A DNA stretch of 64,000 bases from positions 10,225,638 to 10,289,637 of the forward strand of contig NC_034010.1 of NCBI RefSeq assembly GCF_000346465.2, given 5' to 3'. The position numbers and the translations under genes are program-made. Below are positions 24,944 through 35,141 of this stretch, piece by piece. The DNA is from Prunus persica (lineage: Eukaryota; Streptophyta; Magnoliopsida; Rosales; Rosaceae). The notes beneath the pieces were generated by a model. It saw only the letters and a list, made by a program, of their open reading frames with translations. It ran no database searches and was not told the DNA's origin. Within the stretch, counting starts at the first letter, position 1. Each line of letters starts with the position of its first letter.

Positions 24944-25710
24944 AGATTGGTGGAAATTTCGAAGATGCACTACGCATTGAGGTAGACCAAGCAAACTCCT
25001 CACCTTTCACCGCCAAAATCGAGCAGGCTGCTCCCCCGAAAAGATTCTCAACGCCCTCTTTCACATGCTTCAAAGGTGATTCAGACCCCGAAAGTCATCT
25101 GAAGCATTTCAAGAGCCTTATGATCCTCTATAAAGCCGAAGACGCGCTAATGTGCAAGGTGTTTGCAATGACTTTGCGAGGAGCAGCTCAGGATTGGTTC
25201 CATACCCTGCCATCCGGGTTGATCAACAGCTTCAAGGAGCTTACTTACGTCTTTACTAAAGAATACACTTCTTATCGGATGATCAAGAAGAACCCTGACC
25301 ATCTGTTCAACCTGCGCAAGAAGCCCGAGGAATCCCTTCGAGATTACATCAAGAGGTTCAAAGCAGAAAAGGCCAACATCGTAGGGTGCGATGACCAAAT
25401 CGCATCCTCTGCATTCAAGAAAGGTCTTCCAGCAAAACATGACTTATACCGCGAGCTAACTATCACTCTCAGCCAGACTCTGGCAGAGGTCTTCGCGACC
25501 GCAGAACGCTACGCACTCTGGGATGACGATGGAATCACCGCGAAGAAGTCCACTGAGCAAGAAGATCGACCGGCTAAACCGGGAGAACAAAGAGGCGATA
25601 GGCTTGGCAGCAGGGACAAAGACAAAGGCAGGTCACGCCCACCAAGAGAGGCCATGACGAAAGAGAACTACACCAAGTTCTCTATCCTCATACATCAAAT
25701 TTTGGCCTAA
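24944..25710 (+). pseudogene. gag: Gag core domain, Tat-A
   Basis: After the frameshift at about 24942 the frame reads KIGGNFEDALRIEVDQ and then the retrotransposon Gag domain: FKGDSDPESHLKHFKSLMIL, FAMTLRGAAQDWFHTLP, FKELTYVFTKEYTS, FNLRKKPEESLRDYIKRFK and SAFKKGLPA. An ATG at 25120 lies inside the domain and is not the true start. A charged tail (KPGEQRGDRLGSRDKDKGRS) follows, and an in-frame TAA at 25708-25710 separates it from the zinc-knuckle segment, whose frame is the same. The stop probably replaces a CAA glutamine. Confidence 0.88.
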
Positions 25711-26376
25711 GTGAAGAACAAACCTTGGATAAAAAGACCGCCACCCTTGAAAGGAGATCCAGACAAGAGGGATACCAGAAAATATTGTGCCTTCCATGCG
25801 ACACATGGGCACAATACGAATAATTGCTTTGCTTGGAAAGCGCATCTTGAAGAAGTCGTGAGAGAAGGTCATTGCACGGAGTTCATAGCGAAGCAGGCCA
25901 TCCAGCAGATAAAAGACCGCGATACCGCCAAGGAGCCACCCCAGAAGGTCATAAGGATGAACACAATCCTAGCCGACTCCGAGGAGTCCGGACTCACCAA
26001 CAAAGAGAAGAAGAGGAAGATCAAACAGGCTACTATGATCTCCCAAGTCTCAACTAGCCTCTCACTGGCAGAAGACGATCCCGTGATCGGCTTTCAAAAG
26101 AAAGACTTAATCGGCCTTGATCTACCGCACAACGACGCCCTTGTCATCAGCATTCAAATCGCTCAGGCCATGGTTGACCGAGTCCATGCAGATGAGGGCA
26201 GTGCAGCCAACATCCTACAATTGGCAGTCATCCAACAGATGGGCTTAGAGGCAAAGATCAATAAATCAGCCAAGTCGCTGACTGGTTTCAATGGCGCAAC
26301 GACGGTTACCGTGGGCACGATAGCTCGACGTCTACTCTCCACCTGTAATCATCTTGCAAACGTTCATGGTCATTGA
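25711..26376 (+). pseudogene. gag-pol: Gag zinc knuckle and protease N-terminus, Tat-A
   Basis: In frame with the Gag core across the TAA at 25708. It begins KNKPWIKRPPPLKGDP and carries a short zinc-finger-like motif, YCAFHATHGHNTNNC, of the C-H-H-C type found in Tat Gag proteins, then a basic linker. From about residue 130 it enters the aspartic protease (DLPHNDALVISIQIAQAMVD), where the active-site motif reads DEGS in VHADEGSAANIL. Plant Tat proteases vary at this position, so I cannot tell whether DEGS is a mutation. A frameshift near 26330 diverts the frame to a spurious stop at 26376. Confidence 0.82.
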
Positions 26377-26650
26377 TGAAGCCTCACCCTACAATGGCAT
26401 TCTAGGCAGACCATGGATCGGCCAGATCAACGCCATCACCTCTGCCACACATCAGAAGATTCGCTACCCAATCCCTGGGGGCGGTATTGGCCAGATCAAC
26501 AGCGATCAATCAATGGTAAGAAAATGCTCAGCTCAAGGGCTGAAGAAAGGCAAGCAAACACAGTTCCTCCCTGTGAATCAGGCAGATCTAAAGGGAGTAG
26601 AACAAGCAGAGAAGAAAGCAGATCCAGTTTCTGACGGCCGAGCAGACTAG
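26354..26650 (+). pseudogene. pol: Protease C-terminal part and linker, Tat-A
   Basis: The continuation of the protease after the frameshift: MVIDEASPYNGILGRPWIG contains the conserved ILGRPW that follows the flap in retropepsin-like proteases of this lineage. A glycine-rich segment (PIPGGGIGQINSDQ) and a basic linker (KCSAQGLKKGKQTQ) come next, ending at TAG 26648-26650. The second reading frame open here (26413-26634) is a shadow. Confidence 0.8.
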
Positions 26651-28789
26651 AAAGGAAAGAGAATAGCTACTCCCCAATAGCAATCAAAGAATCAGGACCA
26701 AGTCGAGGGAATCCGTCCGGAGGTCTCTCCTGAAGAAGGATGGAAGCCCAAAGAGGACGTTGAGCTAGTACCCCTTGATCCTGACAAGCCAGAGAGAAAA
26801 GCGCGGATCGGCTCGCGCCTAAGCCATGAGGAAAAAATAGAGCTTGTAGCCTTGCTCCGGAACAACAAAGACGTATTTGCATGGTCGCCATCTGACATGC
26901 CTGGCATCGATCCCCAGATCCTCTGCCATCGCCTACACGTCAACCCAGCCATCAAACCTGTAGCGCAGAAGAGACGCAACTTCGCCCCCGAGCGGGTTGC
27001 CATCGTCGAAGCCGGGATCGATAAGCTTCTAGCTGCTGGTTTCATCGAAGAAGTCTCCTACGCAGAATGGCTGGCGAACGTTGTTCTAGTGGCAAAGAAA
27101 GATAAAGGTTTGTGGAGAGTGTGCGTCGACTACACCGACCTCAACAAGGCATGCCCTAAAGACAACTTTCCACTGCCTAGAATTGATTAGCTCGTCGATT
27201 CAACTTCCGGCAACCAACTGCTAAGCTTCATGGACGCCTACTCCGGCTACAACCAAATCATGATGCATGAAGATGACAAGGCTAAAACCTCTTTCATCAT
27301 CAAAAGAGGTACATAGTGCTACAAAGTCATGCCCTTTGGGCTGAAGAACGCCGGAGCAACCTACCAAAGGCTGGTGAACAAAATTTTCAAGGAGCAAATC
27401 GGCAAGACTATGGAGGTCTACGTAGATGACATGCTAGTCAAAGCTCCCAAGCGAGCAGACCACATCAAAAACCTTGCCGAGGCATTCAGCCTGCTCCGAA
27501 AATACAACATGAAGTTGAACCCGAGCAAATGCACGTTTGGAGTCTCGTCCGGCCGATTCCTAGGATACTTAGTCACCCAAAGAGGAATTGAGGCACATCC
27601 AAATCAAATCAAGGCTATACTCAACATGAAGTCACCTGCCACAACAAAGGAGATACAAAGTCTAACGGGTAGGGCGGCAGCTCTCAACCGATTCCTCTCA
27701 AGATCTACCGACAAGTGCATGCCATTTTTTAAAGCCTTGAAGAAAGGACACAGGGACAAGTGGGATGACGAGTGCGAAGTAGCTTTTCAAAACTTGAAAA
27801 CCTACCTCACTTCACCTCCCTTACTCTCAAAACCGATACCAGGCAAACACTTGTACATCTACCTGGCAGTGTCCGACTCAGCTGTCAGCTCAGCTCTCAT
27901 CCGAGAAGAGCTGGGGGCACAACATCCGGTATTCTACACTTCAAAAGCTCTCCTTGATGCAGAGACTCGCTATCTGAAAATGGAGAAGCTCATTTTTTCG
28001 CCTGTAGTTTCCGCGAGAAAACTAAGGCCCTACTACCAAGCACACCAGATAATTGTCGTGACAGAATTTCCTTTGAGATCGATCCTCCACAGCCCTGACG
28101 CTTCTCAGCGACTCATGAAATGGGCTATCGAACTCAGTCAATACGACCTCCTCTACCGGCCGAAGACTGCTATAAAAGCCCAAGCTTTAGCAGATTTTGT
28201 TGTAGAGTTTACTCCGACAGTCGAAGAAGAGAAGATGGTCACGAAAAGCAAGGGAAAAGCAGACGACACCTCCCCTGCCGATTCAAACCTACCTAACAAC
28301 ATGTGGCAATTGCATGTAGACGAAGCATCAAATCATAAAGGATCAGGGGCAGGCGTCGTCATAATCACCCCAGACGGAACCTTGTTGGAACAAGCCATCA
28401 CACTAGGCTTTTCTGCTTCAAACAACGAGGCAGAATATGAGGCATTGCTCGCAGGACTGCGCCTAGCAAAAGAACTGACGATCAAGAGATTAGCCATCTA
28501 CTCAGACTCCCAGCTGATCACGAATCAAGCCTCAGGCGAGTACATGGCAAAGCATCTAAGAATGATTCAGTACCTCGACAAAGTCCAAGGACTTTTGAAA
28601 GAATTTCCTACTTTCACCATCCAACAAGTTCCAAGGGCAGAGAACACTCATGCAGATGCGTTGGCAAGCCTAGGATCAGCGCTGGACAGCCAGTTCAGAC
28701 GCTCCATCCTAGTCGAACACCTTGACCGACCAAGCATCGATGAAATAAAGCCAATCGACTCAATGCAGATCGATGAAGACCCCAGCTGA
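26651..28789 (+). pseudogene. pol: Reverse transcriptase, RNase H and second RNase H domain, Tat-A
   Basis: One reading frame spans this region, broken by TAG at 27188, TAG at 27314 and TGA at 28787. The RT has DVFAWSPSDMPGI, WRVCVDYTDLNKACPKDNFP, FMDAYSGYNQIMM, YKVMPFGLKNAGATYQRLVN and the catalytic YVDDM box in MEVYVDDMLVKAPK. The first, degenerate RNase H follows (PVFYTSKALLDAETRYLKME). A second RNase H-like domain then starts with LHVDEASNHKGSGAGVVI and continues with NNEAEYEALLAGLRLAKEL, IYSDSQLITNQASGEY and ENTHADALASLGSALD. Its acidic residues (VDEAS, EAEYEAL, YSDSQL, HADAL) are intact. The dual RNase H arrangement is known for the Tat lineage. Confidence 0.92.
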
Positions 28790-30022
28790 CAAGACCCCAT
28801 CATCGACTACTTGGTGAATGGAAATCTGCCGACGGATAAGTCCGAAGCTAGGAAGGTCCAACAGAAAGCCGCGAGATATTACATGCAACTCGACAAGCTC
28901 ATTCGCAGATCATACTCCGGCCCTCATCTCACTTGTATAAAGTACCCTCAAATACTTGAGGTCCTCTGCAAAATTCATGACGGCGAGTGTGGCAACCACT
29001 CTGGGGGCAGGTCACTCGCCCAGAAGGCTCTAAACATAGGCTATTTCTGGCCTACTATGCGTCATGACTCCACTGAATATGTCAAAAGATGTGATCGCTG
29101 CCAGCGGTACAAACCAGTTCCTAATCTGCCTGCCGAAATCTACCATCCGCAGAAGAGTCCGTGGCCTTTCATGCAATGGGCCATCGACTTAGTAGGCCCC
29201 ATGCCAACGGCACCTGCCAAGAAAGAAATGATGATCGTCGCCACTGATTACTTTACTAAATGGATCGAGGCCGAAGCTCTATCCTCTACTAAAGAAGATG
29301 ATGTGGAACGATTTATCTGAAGAAACATTATCTGCCGGTTTGGCTGCCCACAATCACTAGTTACCGACAATGGCTCGCAATTCATCGGCAAGCAGATCAC
29401 TGCCTTCTTCAAAAAGTATGGCATCAAGCAACATCTATCTACCCCAAGATATCCTCAAGGCAACGGCCAGGCCGAGGCATCCAATAAAATAATATTGGAC
29501 TGTCTAAAGAAGAGATTAGAAGGCACCGAAGGAAAATGGGTAGATGAGCTCCCTGGCGTACTATGGGCTTATCGCACCACCAAGCGAAGATCGACTGGCA
29601 AAACCCCATTTTCCCTCGCCTATGGAACTGAAGCGATCATTCCTCCTCACATCAATGTCCCCTCTATAGGCATCGAAGTGGGCAGTATTGAGCAAAACTC
29701 CGAGCAGATGAGACTCAACCTTGACTTACTTGAAGGCGAGCGTGAGAAGACCATTGTCCGAGTCGCCTCCTATCAACAACGGTTGAAGTCTTACTACGAT
29801 AAAAGAGCCAAGATCAGACAGTTTCAACCAGGCGACCTTGTGCTAAGAAAGGCCTTCATCACTGCACAAAGACAAGGGTCTAAAAAGATGAAACCCAATT
29901 GGGAAGGCCCTTACATAATCAGCCGGTCCGGGGGCAGAGGAAGCTATACACTTGACACCATGGAAGGGAAGGAGATTCCGCGACAATGGAATGCCTACCA
30001 TCTCCAAAGATACTATCCATGA
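28790..30022 (+). pseudogene. pol: Integrase, Tat-A
   Basis: In the same frame as RT. The TGA at 28787 (S-stop-QDPIIDYL) and the TGA at 29318 (VERFI-stop-RNIICRFG) most likely replace tryptophan TGG. The zinc-binding region reads IHDGECGNHSGGRSLAQK ... YVKRCDRCQ. Core catalytic residues are visible: D in MQWAIDLVGPMPT, D in LVTDNGSQF and E in GNGQAEASNKII. The C-terminal part carries FQPGDLVLRKAF and PNWEGPYII, ending with WNAYHLQRYYP-stop, the usual end for the lineage. Short plus-strand frames at 29952-30174 are shadows. Confidence 0.92.
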
Positions 30023-30129
30023 CGCTTCCTCCTACCTGCTCAGTCCCCAGCAGACGACTGAGTACTGCACATTTCGGAAAAAGAGAAGCAACTACTGCAA
30101 ATTCCAGAATGTGCCACAACAAAAGACAG

Positions 30130-30900
30130 TTGCCTATAAGTAGCGTCCTTCGGGAAACGCATGGCGACAACTAGAAGCGTCCTTCAGGAGACGCAGCCCG
30201 CAAAGAAGCGTCCTAAGGGAGACGCAAGGTGCGCCAGGAATTTCCTAAGGGAGGTATCCAGGTTTCTATCCGTTTCCTAAGGGAGGCAGGATAGCCAAAC
30301 AGTTGCCCATAAAAAGCGTCCTAAGGGAGACGCAGGGCAACGACCAAAAGCATCCTTCGGGAGACGCAGCCCGCAAAGAAGCGTCCTAAGGGAGACACAG
30401 GGTGCGCCAGGAATTTCCTAAGGGAGGTATCCAGGTTCCTATCCGTTTCCTAAGGGGGGGCAGGATAGCCAAACAGTTGCCCATAAAAAGCGTCCTAAGG
30501 GAGACGCAGGGCGACGACCAAAAGCGTCCTTCGGGAGACGTAGCCTGCAAAACAGCGTCCTAAGGGAGACGCAGGGTGCGCCAGGAGTTTCTTAAAAGGG
30601 GGTCACCATGCTCTCTGCGGAAATATCCAGGTTCCTATCCATTTCCTAAGGGAGGCTGGATAGTCAAAAAAGTTGTCCATAAAAAGCGTCCTAAGGGAGA
30701 CGCAGGACGACGACCAAAAGCGTCATTCGGGAGACGCAGCCCACAAAGCAGCATTCTAAGGGGGTTGCAGGGTGCACCAGGAATTTCCTAAGGGAGGTAT
30801 CTAGGTTCCTATCCGTTTCCTAAGGGGGCAGGACAGTCAGACAGTTGTCCATAAGCAGCGTCCTAAGGGAGACGCAGGGCAACGACCAGAAGCGTCTTAA
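30130..30900 (+). repeat. GC-rich ~173-bp tandem repeat with GCGTC/GACGC hairpins, Tat-A
   Basis: About four and a half copies of a unit of ~173 bp. Landmarks AAAAGCGTCCTTCGGGAGACG recur near 30174, 30347, 30520 and 30717, with a last partial copy near 30888; the 30520 unit carries an extra ~24 bases. Within units the motif GCGTC-CTAAGGGA-GACGC recurs (5-bp arms, 8-base loop), as does TTTCCTAAGGGAGG. The segment lies right after the pol stop codon and before the end of the antisense gene. It has no convincing coding content and its base composition differs sharply from the AT-rich LTR. Confidence 0.88.
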
Positions 30901-31181
30901 AGCATTTTCTTGAAAAATGCAAAATACGCCCGGAGTCCCTCAAGAGGGACCCTGGCTTTTGCCGAAATCCCAAGGGAAATACACAGCAGGACACTAACCG
31001 GTTACTCAAGTAGTTCACAAGACAATGTACGAATTGAAGTTGAAAAAATAAAGACTGAAATTTCCATAGTAAAGCGACCAACCGGCCAAGTTCAAACAAA
31101 AAGAAGATGGTCAAAACAAGACCAATTATTCTAAACAAAAAGCAGACTACAAAAGCTGAAAAGAAATAAAGAAGTCTTCAT
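30901..31181. other. Spacer between tandem repeat and antisense gene, Tat-A
   Basis: About 280 bases of A-rich plus-strand sequence with no supported gene. It holds a small inverted motif around 30930 (GAGTCCCTCAAGAGGGACCC, stem GTCCCTC/GAGGGAC). It would be the 3' flank of the minus-strand antisense gene and so the place for that gene's polyadenylation signal; I cannot point to a specific one. Confidence 0.5.
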
Positions 31182-33489
31182 CTACTCCGAAATGCCAGCA
31201 GGAGACCCCTGATCTGCAGCCTCTTCAGCGTCCACCTGATCAGCCATGCTCTCAGCAGCTCCACATGCATGATCTATGACGTCTGCCACTGCCTCATCAG
31301 CTGCATCATCCTCTGCACCATCTTCTTCAGCCACCTGCTATTCAGCTCCTTCGGTGTTCGTAGCATTAGCCTCTTCACCTTGCACAGGGGGCAAGTCAGG
31401 ATAAAGCATCTCGATGTCTTCATCTCCAATGGCATAGAAGGGATCATATCCAATTGTGCAGCCCAAGTAGCCCAACTTGTACGCATCCATGACAGCTTCG
31501 GATTTGGATTCTTCAGCAGACTTATGATAGGAGTGAAATCTAGCCAAAAGCTTATCATAACTATGAGAGATGTCGGCACTCTTGCGCTCAAGGCGGAAAT
31601 AAGCATCTTTTCGACTTGCCAAGTCAACAGCAGAAGAGCTGAGCTCAGAATCTTTCTCAATAAGGGAACTCTTCAGCTCAGATATCATCGCCCGCAAATC
31701 AGACGTCTTCTTCTTATAACGAGCCTGTTCGGCAGAAAGCCAGCTAGCTAGCTCAGCATTCTTCTTCTCCAACGCACTAAGCTGAGCAGAAGAGGAGGCA
31801 ACAGCAGACGACGAGTTCCGGATGGTCTCCGCAGCAAAAACCACTCCTTTTTGAAGCAGATGAAATGTTGTTTCTCTTTGTTTTTCCAAGAAAAGACTTG
31901 AAAAAGTACCGAGATCACCACCCTGACGGACTTGATCAACCAGCTCAGCACAAGCGGATGGACTTGATAGAAAGTGCGTCTTGAGCAGATCAGACACGCC
32001 TGTATCCCCTGTAGTGCTAGGCTTGTCCACCTTTGGATCAGCCGCTGATGTTGCAGAAGAACTTTTTCCCCGAGCAGATAACTCTCTTGCTTTCTTAGCC
32101 TCTGCCAACCTTACTTCCAAAGGAACTGACGACGATGAATCAACTCCACGCTTGACTGCTTGTGACTCAACAGTTGGATTGTGATGGTTGGATGGATGAG
32201 CAGACCTCGTACATCGACCTCCACTCTTCGACTGGTGCAAACGACCGAACTTCGGAAAGGAAAATCAGCATCTTTTGGCTTCTCAACAGGTGACCTGGAC
32301 CGTGCATGAACTACGTCGCGGAGCAGATCACGATCTCCAAACTCATCAGCAAGAGGCTTAAGGGGAACATCCCTAATGTTGCGCATACCACCAATCTTCT
32401 TGCTATCTGCACCAACAAGATGTTTGACTCTGGCAGATGACGCGGGAATAGCTCCTACTTGGGTTTTCTCAGCAGAAGGGAGCCTTGGCTTCTTCCTCAA
32501 TGGAGACACATTCCTCGCCCGTAAAGAAGTAGCTGGAGTTCTCGAAGACTTGACATCGGCCTTCCTTTTTGGTGGGGGTTCAGCAAAGCACTCATCCTGT
32601 TCAGCAGATAGATCATCAGGGTTCGGACCATTTTGCTTCCATCTCTCGACATCCTCGGCAGGGGGCAGACCACCGTCTTCCTCCCGATACTTGCTCAACA
32701 GCCAGCGCCACTCACGAAACTTTTGGGGGATGTTCAAAGCACGGCGGACCTTAGCCATGTCAGGCCCAAGCTCCAATTGCTTGCTGATGTCACTCACTAC
32801 AAGCAGAAGACAGAAGTTAGTCAGCCACACTTGAAGAAACTCAAATAAAAAGAGAACAAATCATAGATCACAAAAAGACACACCATAGCAATAAGTGATA
32901 GGAACAAGGGGGCGTCGCCAACGTCGCCCTCCCAGCGTCCGCTGACTTCCAACAAGTCGTCATGCCAAGCGTGATCTCCTTGACTAAGACCATCGAATAG
33001 CCTGGACCTGTAGACGCGAACTTGGGCATACTGCTCGAAGTGCCTTACTTCAAAAAAATAAAAGAACTCTCGCACCGTCAACTCCAGCGTAAAGAAACGG
33101 CTCAGATTCTCAAAGCACATGATCGCCCGGTAAACGTTGGGAGTACTCTGGCTTGGAGCACACCCCATGGCGCAGAACACCTCCTTGAAGAGCTTCGACA
33201 GCGGGAATTTGAAGCCCAGTGAAAAATAAAAAGGACGGAAGGTAATGATCCTAGCACCAGGATCATCCGCATCCTCGAAAGAATCGTTATCAGTCCGAGA
33301 CCTCAATAGCTTGACCTGCACGTCATCTGGAATGGCAGAAGCGAAAGCAGCCTGCCATTTTTGGAACTGAGCGTCGGTCGTGACTCGGTGCAAGTTGGCC
33401 ACGAACTTCTTGCTAGGCACTACGGAACCTCCCCACAAATACAAAGGCACCTGAGAGCTTGGAGCCTTGCTACCGTCCCTGGAAGACAT
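31182..33489 (-). pseudogene. Antisense gene of Tat-A: gypsy-type-transposon-like domain plus coiled coil, one intron
   Basis: Reads leftward from ATG at 33489, opposite to gag-pol. Exon 1 (to ~32880) gives ~200 residues, starting MSSRDGSKAPSSQVPLYLWG and including ARIITFRPFYFSLGFKFPLS, APSQSTPNVYRAIMCFENLS and VREFFYFFEVRHFEQYAQVR. This resembles the plant 'putative gypsy type transposon' domain family. A ~83-bp intron (GT at 32879, AG ending 32797) joins in frame to SDISKQLELGPDMAKVRRAL. A basic Ser/Pro-rich middle follows, a frameshift at about 32200-32260, and a long coiled coil (SAQLSALEKKNAELASWLSA; AMISELKSSLIEKDSELSSS). TAG at 31338 interrupts an acidic tail whose own stop is at 31182. 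No catalytic motif is seen and the function is unknown. Confidence 0.78.
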
Positions 33490-34416
33490 GGTTGGTCAAT
33501 GAACAACTACAAGAAGAGAAGAAAATTCTACAAGTTAGAATCCGAAAAAAAAAAGGGCTGGCAGAAAAAAAAAAAAAAAAAAAGAAGGCAGCCCAGCATG
33601 AACAGCCCGTCAATCCCTCCAGCCCAGCACGCATGCGGCCCAGTCTTCCAGCTCCTGCACGCAAGGCCCGCCTGCTTGGCGCAGGCCCAAGTCGCGCAGC
33701 CCATCTCTTCCTCGCCCATCTCGCCAGCGCGCCTTCGGCCCAAGCCCGAGCTCGACGGTCCAGCGCGAGCAGCCTGCTCGCCCAGCGGAAGCCCTTCGCA
33801 CGCAAGGCCCAACGCCTTTTCTGCCTCAGCTCCGAAGCCCAGCATGCGCCTCCTTCTGATTTGGGCTTGGCTCCTCCACGCCCTTGCTTCAGGCCCAGCA
33901 CACATATGCTCCAGCCCAGGCCAGGTAGCTCCAAGACCAGCATGCACCTCATGCTCCATCTGATACTAGCATGAACTCCCCAGCTATTTGTCAACTATTG
34001 CTCACGAATTGCAACTCATACTGGACCATCTCCTTGCTGCCAAAAAATAAAAAAAATATATATACATACATATATATTTTTACGGGCTCGACTTACTTGG
34101 GATGCACGGCAACTCCTCTCCTCAACAAGCAGTACAAATTCTCCAAAATCTTTCTCAAGCCAGAAGGTAGAGAAGTTAAGTTTGTGATATGAGAAAGAGT
34201 GAAGAGAAGCCCTGTATTTATACAGGTTGGACAACCCGGGTCACGAAGGAATCAAAAACTCATTCCTACTAGGAATCCAACTCCAACAACAGTCAGAAGC
34301 CTACACCAATTGGGAATCCAATCTGCGAAGGAGTTCAACTCACATAATAAAGCCCAGACACAGTTGGAGAGCCCGAAAAAAATAATTTCATCTCCTACAT
34401 GCCACACAAGCGCCAT
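33490..34416 (-). other. Upstream region of the antisense gene, Tat-A
   Basis: No supported protein; the overlapping frames on both strands at 33361-33994 come from a GC-rich, low-complexity stretch rich in CCCAGC and GCCCA repeats. It contains an A-run at about 33568-33586 and a TATATATACATACATATATA microsatellite near 34057-34078. A candidate minus-strand promoter lies at 34215-34222. The region would serve as promoter and leader for the minus-strand gene and lies between it and the 3' LTR. Confidence 0.5.
34215..34222 (-). promoter_or_regulatory. Candidate TATA box for the antisense gene of Tat-A
   Basis: The minus strand reads TATAAATA here, inside a dyad (CCTGTAT-TT-ATACAGG, 34211-34226). 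It lies ~725 bases upstream of the antisense ATG at 33489, so a long leader or a leader intron would be needed. Motif match only. Confidence 0.45.
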
Positions 34417-34434
34417 GCAGAAGCTGGGGGCATT
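34417..34434 (+). other. Polypurine tract of Tat-A
   Basis: GCAGAAGCTGGGGGCATT directly precedes the 3' LTR start TGTGGGAG. The purine-rich run with GGGGG is in the position where plus-strand cDNA synthesis is primed. A matching GGGGGCAT sits at the same place in the second Tat-type element. Confidence 0.75.
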
Positions 34435-35136
34435 TGTGGGAGCACATATTTTCGTCTCCAATCAGGGCACGCCACGTGGAAAAGAAGATTATCTCTTAAA
34501 TTAATTAATTAAACCAGTTTATCTGGCTAATTAATTAATTGGGATAAATATCTTAATTAATATGATATTATCTTTATTTGAAGAGATAATATCATTAATT
34601 AAGATATTATCCTAATAAAGAGAAGAAAATATCATTTAATTCAGATATTATCTTTTTAAGAGATAATATCATTTAATTCAGATATTATCTTCTTAAGAGA
34701 TAATATATATTTAATTAAGATATTATCAAGCCCAACTCGATTCCTACGAAACCCTAGCCCCGAGGCTCCTATAAATAGACAACCTCATTCATCATTCAAG
34801 GGACATCTAAACCTACTCCTTATACCCGAGAAAAATACCCGAAGCTCTCTCTCCCTCTCCACTCTCCATATTTTCTCCCCACGGCTCCGGCCACCACACA
34901 CGGCTCCATTCAGCTGGTTTACACCCTACATAAAACTCCGTACCCTTTGCTTAGCTATTGTTTTCCTACAAACACTCGAACTAACTTAGGCATCGGAGGG
35001 CCTTTGGCCAACACCCCCCGGGTGTGGTCTATTTACTCCAGTCTTTTTTACAGGAATCGAGGAAGAGAGAGAAGGAAGATCGAAGGTTGAAGGATCTAGA
35101 AGCGAATATTCTCCCGTGAGATTATTTGCACAAACA
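34435..35136 (+). repeat. 3' LTR of Tat-A (702 bp)
   Basis: Starts TGTGGGAGCACATATTTTCG and ends TTATTTGCACAAACA, followed by the ATACA target duplication. Unlike the 5' LTR it keeps the core promoter segment, including CCTATAAATAGAC. It holds the AT hairpin array at about 34563-34728 and the sequence through ACTCCAGTCTTTTTTACAGG near its 3' end that is shared with the 5' LTR. Confidence 0.95.
34770..34777 (+). promoter_or_regulatory. TATA box in the 3' LTR of Tat-A
   Basis: TATAAATA in the context GGCTCCTATAAATAGACAACC is a classical plant core promoter. The transcript would start about 30 bases downstream. The equivalent segment is deleted from the 5' LTR. Confidence 0.8.
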
Positions 35137-35141
35137 ATACA
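35137..35141. repeat. Target-site duplication, right copy (ATACA)
   Basis: Direct repeat of 23110-23114 immediately after the 3' LTR; satellite phase continues from it without loss. Confidence 0.95.

Larger units (their letters stand above)
23115..35136 (+). mobile_element. Complete but decayed Tat-type Ty3/Gypsy element (Tat-A)
   Basis: A 12,022-bp element with both LTRs (23115-23659 and 34435-35136), a 5-bp target duplication (ATACA), a primer site, gag, protease, RT, RNase H, a second RNase H-like domain, integrase, a GC-rich tandem repeat, an antisense gene, a polypurine tract and the 3' LTR. The dual RNase H and the antisense gene between pol and the 3' LTR are features known from the plant Tat lineage. 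The coding region is fully laid out but carries at least five in-frame stops and two frameshifts. The 5' LTR has lost its promoter, so the copy is dead but structurally complete. Confidence 0.93.

Noticed and set aside
25711..26376. DEGS in the Tat-A protease as an inactivating mutation
   Set aside because: The residue after the catalytic aspartate varies in plant Tat-type proteases as I know them; without a family alignment this cannot be called a defect.
33361..33994. Overlapping Pro/Ala/Arg-rich frames on both strands upstream of the Tat-A antisense gene
   Set aside because: GC-rich, low-complexity sequence open in several frames at once, with no domain and no conserved start; more likely leader sequence.
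34057..34078. TATATATACATACATATATA as a promoter
   Set aside because: Simple microsatellite; the TATAAATA at 34215-34222 is a better promoter candidate.
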